Below, one piece after another: positions 32,560 through 41,381 of a DNA stretch of 64,000 nucleotides. The number at the start of each line of letters is the position of its first letter. Positions within the stretch are counted from its first letter, which is position 1. A program made the position numbers and the translations under genes. The stretch is from Anoxynatronum sibiricum (lineage in GTDB: Bacteria; Bacillota; Clostridia; Peptostreptococcales; Tindalliaceae). The notes below the pieces were generated by a model, which saw only the letters and a program-made list of their open reading frames with translations, was not told the DNA's origin and did not search any database. The stretch is from positions 173,202 to 237,201 of the forward strand of contig NZ_JBCITM010000005.1 in the NCBI RefSeq assembly GCF_039414295.1, in the 5' to 3' direction.

Positions 32560-35500
32560 ATGAGAACCCGCAGAAGAAGATTAAGGCAACTGCGAACAGG
32601 CTTGGCCATGCTGCTGGTGTTTCTGCTGGCTTTTGGCAGTGTGATATCGGCGTTGGCAGAAACCGGCAGTAGTGGTGGCGGGAAACAAGTCATCATTCAT
32701 GAAGAGATTGAAGAAGACTTTGAGGAAGCAGCTGATTTTATTGACCCCGTACAAAACTTTGGGCCAGTGAATCTGACACTGCTGGCAACAGGAGAAATTG
32801 TGGGTGAAATGACCGCTTTACAAAATGGTCAGAACCTGACAGTAGTGGTAACACCAGGTGAAAACTGGCTGGTCAACGCCCTTAGCCTCAGAGGACAGAC
32901 AAAAGAAGGCGGAAGCCTGGAAGACAGTATTATCGAAGGCACCAATGGATTAAACCAGACATTCAACCTGGCTAAATGGCAGGAAGCGCTGGCCGAAGAC
33001 AATCTTTCAGTGGTCGTCGTGGCAGAAATGATTCGCCAGGACGAGCTCACCCCTGTTGGCGGGCCAGTCGTAATTGAAGAAGAACTTGAAGAAGAAGGCG
33101 ACGCAGACGCTGACACAGAAGCCGATGCAGACGCAGACGCTGACACAGAAGCCGATGCAGACGCTGACGCTGACACAGAAGCTGACACAGAAGCCGATGC
33201 AGACGCAGACGCTGACACAGAAGCCGATGCAGACGCTGACGCTGACACAGAAGCCGATGCAGACGCAGACGCTGACACAGAAGCCGATGCAGACGCTGAC
33301 GCTGACACAGAAGCTGACACAGAAGGAAGCGGTGGCGAGACTGAAGGTTCTGAAGAAGTGCAGGAAACTGCAGTATTGAGCGAAGAAGTGTTTGTGGCTG
33401 AGTCCACCGTTCTTGAGTTGGTTCAATCAGTACCGGCACCATTGCCCATGATGATGATGGATGCAAGTACACGATATGGATTCACAGGCGATTATGCGGC
33501 AAACGGGTATGGGTATATCATCAGGGAACTGGGCCCCACCAGCTTCATTGGCTCCGATATTTTGGTATACTGCGTTGACTATGATAAGCCACTGGAAAAT
33601 GCATACCGCACACGGGATTTCTTTTGGCAGACGCGCTGGTGGGTGAACACCTACACCAAGCAAACCAGCTATACGGCCAATAATTATGTACTGGCGATTC
33701 TGGCCAACTCCTACCCCACATTGTCACTGAGTGAGTTAAACGCTCTTTATGGAACAACGAACTTGACTGAGGCACAAGCCATTGAAGCCACTCAAAAGGC
33801 CATCTGGAAACGCACCAACAATCGAAACCATAACCTCAGCGGCAACACAAAGAAAGCCTATGATTATTTAATTGGTCTGCAACCCATGGTGAACCTGGGA
33901 GCAGTCATCCAGGTAGATACCCCCTCCATGAGCATTGACGGAGATCATCTGAAAATTGAATTCACCTACGGGTATGATAAAGATGTGAGCGGCAGCAGCA
34001 GTTACTCAGCCCTCACCCATAACATGACAGACAGCCAGTTGGACAGCTTGTTCGGAGCAGGGAACTGGCAAAGACAAGAAACGGTGATGAATGCCGGAAG
34101 GCACCAGAAAAAAGTGACGATTCTTGTTAACAAATCAGCAGTGACTGAAGATATGGATTTTGAAGTGGAAGTTACCGGGAAAGCTCAAAGCTTTGCCGCA
34201 TCCTGGTACAAAGCAAACTACACTTCCAGTGGCAAAGAAGGACAGCCACTGATTTCCACAGATGGATCATCCACATTTGTTGATCTGTCAGGAAAAAGAA
34301 CCATTTCCATCAAACTCAACAAAATTGAAGTCACAAAAGAGTGGACCCCTTACGGCGGACAAGCCGGCGAAATTCCTGAAGGCAGAGAGTTTACCTTTAA
34401 ACTCTACGCCAATCAGAACAGCCAATATGTTTTCACCGGCAAAACCATTACCCTGAACAGCAGTACACCAACCGATCAGTTCAAGAACCTGCTTCCCGGT
34501 GACTATCTGGTAACAGAAGTCGTGGCTGGCTCCGCAGACTTTGATCTGAACAACGGTGGTGCAGGCAGCCACAATGGAGAACCCATCGTTTGGGAAAGCA
34601 CCATCCATGGGTTTAACCAAACAAAAGAAACCACTGCCACCAACGAAGAACTGAGAGCGAAACTGACAATCATTAAAGACGTTGTAAAAAGTGATGCTCA
34701 TATGGTGGAAGTACCCGGGCAAATGATGCCGGCAGCAGTAAGTCTTATGGATGTGGAAACTGATCCCGTCTTCTGGATCACCGTTAAAAATCCGGCAGGC
34801 ACGCTGGAAATGCCGGCAGATCACGGCTACACACCACATTCGGAAAACCCAACCTGGTTCCCATTAAGCGTTGGAGTTCCTGTTCAACTGGAAGGGCTGC
34901 CCTTCGGCACCTATACGGTTGAAGAAGTGGGAATGCCTGATAACTTTGAATTTGAAGAGTTCACCATTGAATCAAATGGAATGGCAACCCTGGGCAGAGC
35001 CCATGTCTCATCACCCAAAACACTCACCATCACCAACCGGGAACTGGATTCCCTCATTGTCAACAAATGGTGGCTGGGTCTGGGAGACCGTGAGCCTGAA
35101 CAAATCAGTGCCAGTGGCTTCACCTTTAAAGTCTACAAAGACGAAGTTCTTTTCGCAGAAGGACCAGGGGAAGGCAATGACAGCCTGGTACTCAACAACC
35201 TGACACAAGGCACTTATAGCATCTACGAAGTTGTTGGCGAAGATGACAATTTCCGGTTTGAACACTCCTGGTGGAATTCAGAAGCAATGTGGACCCCTGG
35301 CAGTGGCAACACCACGGGAGAAGTCTTTGTGGGAAGCATCACCTTTGGAAACAACAATCAAGTTCGCACACAAGCCGTTGCACCTCCTTCATATTCACCC
35401 AACGAGCCTTACGAACTGAACGTGGTGAATCGGGAACGTCGTGAGATCACCATCGAAATGGAAAAAGAACTGCAGCTTCCCGAAGGCGTCAACATCGAAG

Positions 35501-36720
35501 ATCTTGAAGTGCCAGAATTCATCCTGGTGATTGACGAACTTCAAGGTCAAGATTACCCTGATTTTCCGTTCCCAATAGATATCTATCAAACTCAGGGAAT
35601 GGAAGACAGCAACACCTTCGCAGATGATTATGAACTCACCGTTGGCGGGGTGATCACCGAAACCCGTTGGTATGACAACCTGGTGATGAACTATGAATTC
35701 TACGAAAAAGAATGGGATAATGATCATTTCCAACTGGTAGGCTACGAAGTGGAGTACTTCTGGGGAGAAGAAGGCGATGGCACAACCGAATACGCCCCTG
35801 AAGAGGCACCGGTTGAACTGAACCTCTGGGAGATGGATATGCCCGACAGAATTCGCATCAAAGTCATCAATCGCTACACTCCGCCAGAAATGATGGAAAT
35901 CAACCTGGAACTTGAAAAGCGAATCGTGGTAGTGACAGAAGGCAGCGAAGGCGAAACCATCGAAACACCGGTTATTAATCAGGGTGGCGTTGAGTTCAAC
36001 GTGGTTGTCAGTGGCATCGAAGGGGAAGATGACTTCACAGGTCCTTACACCCTTACCACCGCTGGCCCCGTGGGACCCGAAACCCATTGGTATCCGGAAG
36101 ATGAATCACCTGACCTGATGATGGCCTACAACATCATTGAGAACCTGACACCTCTTCAGCAACAGAATTACGAACGACTGCGCTATGAAGTTCGTTACGA
36201 GTATGACAATGAAGAGGGCATCACCGTACCAGTCGAACTGACACTGAATGAAGATGGTTCGGCAGACTTCGATCTCTTCGGAGATAATGAAGAACTGACA
36301 CCCATTCGAGTGATCGTGACCGTTGTCAACGCTTACGATCCACCGGAAGGCGACGCTGACGCCGATGCCGATGCAGACGCTGATGCCGATGCTGACGCCG
36401 ATGCCGATGCAGACGCCGATGCCGATGCAGACGCAGACGCTGATGCCGATGCAGACGCCGATGCAGACGCAGACGCCGATGCCGATGCAGACGCCGATGC
36501 TGATGCAGACGAAACCATCGAAATTCAGGAAACTGAAGTTCCGCTGGCAGCACCCACAGTACCTCAGGCACCGCAAGAAGTCATCGTACTTGACGAAGAG
36601 ATTCCATTGGGAGCACCCGTACTGCCACAAACAGGCGAAAGAAGCCCGTATCATCTCTATCTGGCAGGTGCATTCCTGATGGCAGCCGGATTCCTCTTCA
36701 GAAAACGATCACACGCATAA
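32560..36720 (+). CDS. LPXTG-anchored thioester adhesin with SpaA/Cna-B-type repeats and Asp-Ala stalks
   Basis: A 1386-residue secreted surface protein. A signal peptide (to about residue 31) is followed by an acidic region with a TEADADADAD block (residues 181-255). A thioester domain of the TQXA/TED type comes next: Cys338 in VYCVDYD and Gln412 in ATQKAIW are the expected thioester pair. Several prealbumin-like SpaA/Cna-B-type domains follow (YTVEEVGMPDNFEFE, YSIYEVVGEDDNFRFE), then a pure Asp-Ala stalk (residues 1265-1317) and a sorting signal with LPQTG at 1355, a hydrophobic segment and RKRSHA. It would be covalently attached to the wall by a sortase, which is not in the window, and could bind host or surface amines covalently. 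Confidence 0.88.
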   Translation: MRTRRRRLRQLRTGLAMLLVFLLAFGSVISALAETGSSGGGKQVIIHEEIEEDFEEAADFIDPVQNFGPVNLTLLATGEIVGEMTALQNGQNLTVVVTPGENWLVNALSLRGQTKEGGSLEDSIIEGTNGLNQTFNLAKWQEALAEDNLSVVVVAEMIRQDELTPVGGPVVIEEELEEEGDADADTEADADADADTEADADADADTEADTEADADADADTEADADADADTEADADADADTEADADADADTEADTEGSGGETEGSEEVQETAVLSEEVFVAESTVLELVQSVPAPLPMMMMDASTRYGFTGDYAANGYGYIIRELGPTSFIGSDILVYCVDYDKPLENAYRTRDFFWQTRWWVNTYTKQTSYTANNYVLAILANSYPTLSLSELNALYGTTNLTEAQAIEATQKAIWKRTNNRNHNLSGNTKKAYDYLIGLQPMVNLGAVIQVDTPSMSIDGDHLKIEFTYGYDKDVSGSSSYSALTHNMTDSQLDSLFGAGNWQRQETVMNAGRHQKKVTILVNKSAVTEDMDFEVEVTGKAQSFAASWYKANYTSSGKEGQPLISTDGSSTFVDLSGKRTISIKLNKIEVTKEWTPYGGQAGEIPEGREFTFKLYANQNSQYVFTGKTITLNSSTPTDQFKNLLPGDYLVTEVVAGSADFDLNNGGAGSHNGEPIVWESTIHGFNQTKETTATNEELRAKLTIIKDVVKSDAHMVEVPGQMMPAAVSLMDVETDPVFWITVKNPAGTLEMPADHGYTPHSENPTWFPLSVGVPVQLEGLPFGTYTVEEVGMPDNFEFEEFTIESNGMATLGRAHVSSPKTLTITNRELDSLIVNKWWLGLGDREPEQISASGFTFKVYKDEVLFAEGPGEGNDSLVLNNLTQGTYSIYEVVGEDDNFRFEHSWWNSEAMWTPGSGNTTGEVFVGSITFGNNNQVRTQAVAPPSYSPNEPYELNVVNRERREITIEMEKELQLPEGVNIEDLEVPEFILVIDELQGQDYPDFPFPIDIYQTQGMEDSNTFADDYELTVGGVITETRWYDNLVMNYEFYEKEWDNDHFQLVGYEVEYFWGEEGDGTTEYAPEEAPVELNLWEMDMPDRIRIKVINRYTPPEMMEINLELEKRIVVVTEGSEGETIETPVINQGGVEFNVVVSGIEGEDDFTGPYTLTTAGPVGPETHWYPEDESPDLMMAYNIIENLTPLQQQNYERLRYEVRYEYDNEEGITVPVELTLNEDGSADFDLFGDNEELTPIRVIVTVVNAYDPPEGDADADADADADADADADADADADADADADADADADADADADADADADADADADETIEIQETEVPLAAPTVPQAPQEVIVLDEEIPLGAPVLPQTGERSPYHLYLAGAFLMAAGFLFRKRSHA
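33100..33324 (+). repeat. Near-identical 30-bp coding repeats (TEADADADAD)
   Basis: The block is built from 30-bp units reading GACACAGAAGCCGATGCAGA plus GACGC-type codons. They alternate at one codon (GCA/GCT) and are interrupted twice by an extra GACACAGAA. The near identity at DNA level suggests recent expansion and scope for length change. Confidence 0.8.
36352..36510 (+). repeat. Asp-Ala dipeptide stalk of adhesin 1 (53 codons)
   Basis: An uninterrupted alternation of Asp (GAC/GAT) and Ala (GCC/GCA/GCT) codons. Synonymous codons are shuffled, so the protein pattern is preserved while the DNA is not a simple repeat. Confidence 0.9.
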
Positions 36721-36757
36721 TAGACAAAACATGGCACAAGTTGAATAACGTTTCGCA

Positions 36758-36794
36758 AACAGGCCTCTGAGTAAGATCGGGGGCCTGTTTTTTT
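36758..36794 (+). terminator. Intrinsic terminator after adhesin 1
   Basis: AACAGGCC pairs with GGCCTGTT and is followed by a T-run, 38 bases after the stop codon. Confidence 0.85.
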
Positions 36795-36796
36795 CA

Positions 36797-36824
36797 TTCC
36801 CTATTCCCTATTGCCTGTTCCCTG
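36797..36824 (+). repeat. Dispersed heptad repeat element, copy 4
   Basis: Units TTCCCTA, TTCCCTA, TTGCCTG, TTCCCTG, located between the terminator of adhesin 1 and the TGTC-repeat promoter of adhesin 2. Confidence 0.75.
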
Positions 36825-36832
36825 CCTTGCCG

Positions 36833-36887
36833 TGTCACGCAGATGTCACAGCCTTGTCCGTCATTTGTCACAAGCACCGTGTATAAT
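36833..36887 (+). promoter_or_regulatory. Adhesin locus 2 promoter: four 11-bp TGTC repeats plus -10
   Basis: TGTCACGCAGA, TGTCACAGCCT, TGTCCGTCATT and TGTCACAAGCA (36833-36876) are followed by TATAAT at 36882-36887. The last repeat starts 16 bases before the -10, exactly as in loci 1 and 3. Confidence 0.8.
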
Positions 36888-36953
36888 GAATCTATTACAT
36901 TGACCAGACAGGTGGCCATTCACAAGATTTTCAGAGTAAGACAGAATCACCAA

Positions 36954-37018
36954 TGGGTAACCACGTCCCTCTCAAAAATGCGGCTGAAAAAAGAGCTCCT
37001 GGCTCCAGAAGAAAACAG
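36954..37018 (+). promoter_or_regulatory. Shared leader element before adhesin 2 (one copy plus stem-loop)
   Basis: TGGGTAACCACGTCCC (36954-36969) and ATGCGGC, then a CCTG...CAGG stem-loop (about 36996-37018) before the ribosome binding site. Only one copy is present, and no small protein is encoded between it and the promoter. Confidence 0.6.
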
Positions 37019-37046
37019 GTATCATTTAATTGAAGGAGCGAACACC

Positions 37047-39020
37047 ATGAGAACATTAAAAAGAAGACACAAACAACTGCAAGCAGGATTGGCAATACTT
37101 CTGGTATTATTATTGGCTTTCGGCAGTGTGATGCCATCTCTGGCAGATACACCGGAACAAACAGAGCTCCAGGAAAGTGTTCAGGAAGACGATATTCAGC
37201 CAGTGATTTCACAGGACCCTGAAGAACCGGAAGAACGTCTTGAAGGGGACACAGGAGACCTGTACGTCGAGCTTATCGAAGCAGATGAAGCAGCAGATGA
37301 AGCTGATGAAGAAGCAACAGAAGAAGACGAAGCAGAAAAAGAACTTTCCATTGAATACGAAATAGGATGGGAAGAAGGCAACGACACCGGCTGGGAAGAA
37401 GTGCCTGAAGAAGTGCGCCGGGAGCTCTTGGAAGACCTCTTTGGTGATGAATTTGAAGATGCCATGATGGCCTGGGAATTGGGAGATGTTTATCAGGCAA
37501 CTATTGCCAAATATGGCTACGACATTATTTACAAGGCTGATGCTGAGTGGAAAAGAGACAATGAAAGAGGCAAACCCGCCTACAGCTTTGGTGAATGGAA
37601 AATTGCTCAAGGTGACAAAATTCCAACAGCACTCTTTGAGGTTGTTGTGAAAGATGATTCAGAAAGCCATCCGGATGAAACGGTGACAGAAATCCAAAAT
37701 GACTTTGATGAAGAAGCTGTGCAGGAGTTTTATGAAGCTTATTGCATCGATCAGGAAACACCTTTCAGCGATGGTGTGGAATACGGGAAAGTATTCCTGA
37801 AAGAGTACAATGAATTGACAGAAGTACAAAAAGGACAACTGGCTCTCATCATGGAGAACCAGCCCCAAAATGAAGATGGCAGCCTGAAAGATAATGATGT
37901 GAGCATCGCAGCAGTACAAGCCGCCATTTGGTACGTGTTAAATCCCGATGCTGTGCCGCAGGGTGTTGAAACCCACCAAAAGCTGCAGGGCAATAAAGTA
38001 TTGGACACCTATGTGGGCAGCCCCAATAACACCGAAGTGTTAACCCTTTTTGATTCACTTCGAAATCTGGTGGATGGATTTGGTGAATCAACAGATGCAA
38101 CCACCTATTTCTACAATCCGACAAGCGTCTACTACACCCTGCAATATGAGTTTTTACCTGGCGAAGAAATGGCCCCTGAACACCCTGACTATGACTTTTA
38201 CCAGGCAATTAAAGGCTACGAAGTCGCATCAGACAGAACCGGCGAAGGAAAAGAAGAAACCATCAAAGTAACCATTCGTATTCCTGAAAATGAAATTCCT
38301 GACCATCTGTGGGTGAAGATCTCAGTGACGGGAACTAAAACCACCGTGGAAAAAGACTACTACGTGTTTCTGCCGCTGGTTGACGGCGAACTGCCTCTTG
38401 ATGAAAATGGAAAACTGACAGTTGAAAACCTGGCATCACAGCCGCTGATCAGCCGCCAGATTCAAGAAGTGGTAACAGAAGTGGTTCAAAAACACACTGA
38501 AAGTGAAGTCAATTACAAGCAACCCGAAGAAGGTGATGCAGATGCTGACGCCGACGCCGATGCCGATGCTGATTCAGACGCCGACGCCGACGCCGATGCT
38601 GATGCAGATGCCGATGCAGACGCTGACGCCGATGCTGATGCTGATGCTGATTCAGACGCCGATGCCGATGCCGATGCAGACGCTGACGCCGATGCCGATG
38701 CCGATGCTGATTCAGACGCAGACGCCGATGCCGATGCCGATGCTGATTCAGACGCCGATGCAGATGCTGATTCAGACGAAACAGTGGTGCTGGAACCCCA
38801 AGAAATCCCTCTTGGAACCCCCACTGCACCCCGGGGCCCCATTGTTCCACAGGTTCCCATGGAAGTGGATGAAGTGGTAATCCTGTCACTTGAAGAGGAA
38901 GTTCCTCTGGGAGCACCCGTTTTACCGAAAACTGGCGAACGCAGCCCGTATCCCATGTACCTGGCAGGTATTCTGCTGGCCGTGGTAGGCATGATTCTCA
39001 GAAAACGGGAAGCTGCTTAA
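37047..39020 (+). CDS. LPXTG-anchored thioester-domain surface protein with Asp-Ala/Asp-Ser stalk
   Basis: A 657-residue secreted protein. The signal peptide ends near residue 33 (LADTPEQ), and a very acidic Glu/Asp/Ala region follows. A thioester domain is indicated by Cys233 in AYCIDQE and Gln291 in AVQAAIW. A beta-rich segment comes next, then a stalk of Asp-Ala repeats with occasional Asp-Ser (residues about 497-577) and a sorting signal with LPKTG at 626, hydrophobic helix and RKREAA. The ATG at 37047 has GAAGGAG upstream; the frame is open earlier but that part is promoter and leader. It lacks the Cna-B array of adhesin 1, so it may be a short thioester partner. Confidence 0.85.
   Translation: MRTLKRRHKQLQAGLAILLVLLLAFGSVMPSLADTPEQTELQESVQEDDIQPVISQDPEEPEERLEGDTGDLYVELIEADEAADEADEEATEEDEAEKELSIEYEIGWEEGNDTGWEEVPEEVRRELLEDLFGDEFEDAMMAWELGDVYQATIAKYGYDIIYKADAEWKRDNERGKPAYSFGEWKIAQGDKIPTALFEVVVKDDSESHPDETVTEIQNDFDEEAVQEFYEAYCIDQETPFSDGVEYGKVFLKEYNELTEVQKGQLALIMENQPQNEDGSLKDNDVSIAAVQAAIWYVLNPDAVPQGVETHQKLQGNKVLDTYVGSPNNTEVLTLFDSLRNLVDGFGESTDATTYFYNPTSVYYTLQYEFLPGEEMAPEHPDYDFYQAIKGYEVASDRTGEGKEETIKVTIRIPENEIPDHLWVKISVTGTKTTVEKDYYVFLPLVDGELPLDENGKLTVENLASQPLISRQIQEVVTEVVQKHTESEVNYKQPEEGDADADADADADADSDADADADADADADADADADADADADSDADADADADADADADADADSDADADADADADSDADADADSDETVVLEPQEIPLGTPTAPRGPIVPQVPMEVDEVVILSLEEEVPLGAPVLPKTGERSPYPMYLAGILLAVVGMILRKREAA
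38535..38777 (+). repeat. Asp-Ala/Asp-Ser dipeptide stalk of adhesin 2 (81 codons)
   Basis: Alternating Asp and Ala codons with Asp-Ser (GATTCAGAC) at irregular intervals. This is the longest of the four blocks. Confidence 0.9.
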
Positions 39021-39057
39021 GCAGCGTACAATGATTAATAAAAGCCACTAATATGAC

Positions 39058-39091
39058 AAACGGGTCTCGGGAAAAACGCCGAGACCCGTTT
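39058..39091. terminator. Bidirectional terminator-like hairpin between convergent genes
   Basis: AAACGGGTCTCGG pairs perfectly with CCGAGACCCGTTT around an eight-base loop. A and T tracts on both sides are short. It lies between adhesin 2 and the minus-strand gene ending at 39184. Confidence 0.7.
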
Positions 39092-39183
39092 CAGTTGGTT
39101 GCTCTTCAGAGAGTGAATCTTGCAGACACTGAGAAGGTGAAGCTGGCTGAAATGATTTGAAAAGTGTCTAATTGGCGGTTGCA

Positions 39184-41025
39184 TTACTGAGCAAACTCAT
39201 TCTGATAGTGCCTCAAAGCCTCGTAATGCCGCCAGAAGTTGTAATAACCGGCAATAAAATGCTCCACGTCATCAATACGCACCCGATAGCCGTCATGGCG
39301 AATAAAGAAAGTGCCGTTAATCCGCTGGGGGTTTCTCAGATACATGCTGTACTCCGGGTAGAAAAAGCCATTGAGCATGTGCTCAGCCCGGTGAAAAATC
39401 GTGTCAATGAAAAAGGCTTCATCAAAATGTGCCATGTAATCCACCTGCAGGTTGTTCTCTTTGATGCGATGATACAGATCGAAGCTGGCCATGAGCAGCT
39501 CCAGATAAGTATGGTAAGAGGTATCCCGGTGATAAATGGCGTTTAGATTCTCCTGTACATTACGCAGGGCAAACTCGTAATAGCGCTGGTTGGGGTCATG
39601 GCGGGTCACCTCATTCAGGGCATAGGCCACCCAGTGATCCCGGTAGCGGGTGTAGTCTTCCCGAATGAAGTTTTCCACCGCTGAACGGGCTGCGTCGAGC
39701 CACTTGTCATTACCAGTCATTTCATAAAGCAGTGCCAGGGCATAGGCGGATTCACCGTCATAATATACCGTTCGAAAGGCTTCTTTGGGAGAAAAATCAG
39801 TGTTCAGCACATGGTAGAAAGTGCCGGCCTCTTCATCCATCAGCTCCAGTATGCCATTTCCCAGATAAACGCACAGCGATAAGTATTGATCCGTTTCGTA
39901 GGTATCCATATACTGCATCAGCGTGATAATGGCCAGGGCATTGCCTCCCAGCTTGATCTCATCGTTGGGGCGGTCGATGATAAAAGCAGTGTCGGGACGT
40001 AAGTAGACCACATGATCCTCCGTCAAATAATCCAGGGTAGCGCGGGTGGCGTCGGCATGGGTGTCAACCCCTGTCATGTCGTAGGTCCACATGAAGGGCT
40101 GAATGGAAACGGCGTGGCGCAGCAGGTTGTAGGCAGTAAACTGGCGGTCGTAGGTGGGGTAATAGCCATAAATGAAGGCGCCGTCCTCCTGAACCTCCCC
40201 TGCCAGCCAGTCAGTGGCAGAAAGAATCACCGAGGCGGCTTTTTCACGGTCAAAGGCTTCAATCCTGCGTCTCCCATAATCATAACCGTTGCCCTCATAA
40301 CCATATAAAGGGTAGACATGCCCCGCTTCATCACAGAACCAGCCCAGGGCTGTGAAAAGATACAGCTGCTCAGGAATTTCATCAATCACAGGCCGGCTGT
40401 AGGTCTCCAAATACTGCTGAATGGTTTCCAGGCTCAAGATCTTTTCTTCATAGTCAATCAGTTTATTGCCGTTGATCTCCGCTTCCAGAAAGGCAGTTTC
40501 AAAGGCAGCATCAAATGCAATGCCCTTGCGGAAAAATTCATTGCGGTAAGGTTGCAGCATCCCCTGCAGGTCTTCCCGGGCCAGTGGCTCCCGGTGATCC
40601 ACCACATCCACCTTGACCCACACAGGCTCAAGGTGCGCTTCTTCGATAAGTTGCATCGCATTGGCAAGAGCAGCATCCCAAGCCTCCTGCAACGTGGCCC
40701 CCTGGCCATTGACCACAGAGGCCCGGTGGGTGGTGTCGCTGATGGAAAAGGACACCCCATAAGGATCAGAAAAAAAAGCGGCCGAAGTCGACTCTTCAGC
40801 AAACACGGCATCTGCCAGAGCTGAAACCTTGTCTTCAAACAGCAGCAAATGCTGCTGTGTCAGTTTCTGTTCTTGCCGGCGTTGCAACAGGTCGGAAGCT
40901 TCACCATAAAAAGCGGTCATGGCCGCCAGTACAAGCAAAAGTCCTGCCAGCAGGTAGCGATTCCGCTGGCTCCGTTTACTGGCTTCAACGGCCTGTTCCA
41001 AGCGCTGCTGTTGCTTTTTACCCAT
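39184..41025 (-). CDS. Membrane-anchored protein with alpha-toroid-like domain, unknown function
   Basis: A 613-residue protein. After a short basic cytoplasmic tail, one helix (RYLLAGLLLVLAAMTAFYG, about residues 23-41) anchors it in the membrane. The next 150 residues form a mixed alpha/beta part (VSFSISDTTHRASVVNGQG). The rest is rich in aromatic and helical segments (LGGNALAIITLMQYMDTYET, YDGESAYALALLYEMTGNDKWL) like alpha/alpha-toroid glycoside hydrolases or epimerases. No catalytic pair could be assigned. GGAGG lies ten bases before the ATG. Lying among the wall-anchored proteins on the opposite strand, it may act on cell-surface polymers; this is inference. Confidence 0.65.
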   Translation of the reverse strand: MGKKQQQRLEQAVEASKRSQRNRYLLAGLLLVLAAMTAFYGEASDLLQRRQEQKLTQQHLLLFEDKVSALADAVFAEESTSAAFFSDPYGVSFSISDTTHRASVVNGQGATLQEAWDAALANAMQLIEEAHLEPVWVKVDVVDHREPLAREDLQGMLQPYRNEFFRKGIAFDAAFETAFLEAEINGNKLIDYEEKILSLETIQQYLETYSRPVIDEIPEQLYLFTALGWFCDEAGHVYPLYGYEGNGYDYGRRRIEAFDREKAASVILSATDWLAGEVQEDGAFIYGYYPTYDRQFTAYNLLRHAVSIQPFMWTYDMTGVDTHADATRATLDYLTEDHVVYLRPDTAFIIDRPNDEIKLGGNALAIITLMQYMDTYETDQYLSLCVYLGNGILELMDEEAGTFYHVLNTDFSPKEAFRTVYYDGESAYALALLYEMTGNDKWLDAARSAVENFIREDYTRYRDHWVAYALNEVTRHDPNQRYYEFALRNVQENLNAIYHRDTSYHTYLELLMASFDLYHRIKENNLQVDYMAHFDEAFFIDTIFHRAEHMLNGFFYPEYSMYLRNPQRINGTFFIRHDGYRVRIDDVEHFIAGYYNFWRHYEALRHYQNEFAQ

Positions 41026-41095
41026 TCAACCATCGCCTCCATCCCATTTTAGTTCCCTCAGGGTCGCTGCCCCTGTTTTGACCGAAGGTCTTTTG

Positions 41096-41130
41096 TTCAC
41101 TATACCTTATCCATTGGGCCCTATCAACTG
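41096..41130 (+). repeat. Dispersed heptad repeat element, copy 5 (five units)
   Basis: Units TTCACTA, TACCTTA, TCCATTG, GGCCCTA, TCAACTG. It is the most diverged copy but keeps the 7-bp register and the CTG end. Confidence 0.6.
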
Positions 41131-41170
41131 CCCTCCAAGTTTTACTTTGGCGCTGATCCATTGGAGTTTA

Positions 41171-41198
41171 TTCCCTATGCCCTGCTCACTATTCCCTG
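41171..41198 (+). repeat. Dispersed heptad repeat element, copy 6
   Basis: Units TTCCCTA, TGCCCTG, CTCACTA, TTCCCTG in the gap upstream of adhesin locus 3. Confidence 0.75.
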
Positions 41199-41221
41199 CC
41201 GCCGATCCTCTGCCTTTTCTA

Positions 41222-41249
41222 TACCCTATTCCCTATTCACTATTCCCTG
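41222..41249 (+). repeat. Dispersed heptad repeat element, copy 7
   Basis: Units TACCCTA, TTCCCTA, TTCACTA, TTCCCTG. It ends eight bases before the TGTC repeats, the same distance as copies 3 and 4 from their promoters. Confidence 0.75.
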
Positions 41250-41257
41250 CCTTTCCG

Positions 41258-41312
41258 TGTCACACAGATGTCACAGCGTTGTCCGCGTTTTGTCACAGGG
41301 TGACGGTATAAT
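41258..41312 (+). promoter_or_regulatory. Adhesin locus 3 promoter: four 11-bp TGTC repeats plus -10
   Basis: TGTCACACAGA, TGTCACAGCGT, TGTCCGCGTTT and TGTCACAGGGT (41258-41301) are followed by TATAAT at 41307-41312, with the same spacing as at loci 1 and 2. Confidence 0.8.
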
Positions 41313-41381
41313 TGAATTATAGCAGACCCATTTCTATGGGGAGTCGGGTATCATCTCCCTTCAGAGAAAGGAGCATCCCCG

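Noticed and set aside
33047..33472. Long antisense reading frames opposite the Asp-Ala blocks (Ser-Ala or Leu-Cys-Gln repeats, also at 36106-36654 and 38509-38992)
   Set aside because: They are the complement of GAYGCN codon alternation, have no ribosome binding sites, and exist only because the repeat keeps all frames open.
36843..37046. N-terminal extension of adhesin 2 upstream of the ATG at 37047
   Set aside because: The frame runs through the promoter and leader element; a signal peptide and AAGGAG mark 37047 as the start.
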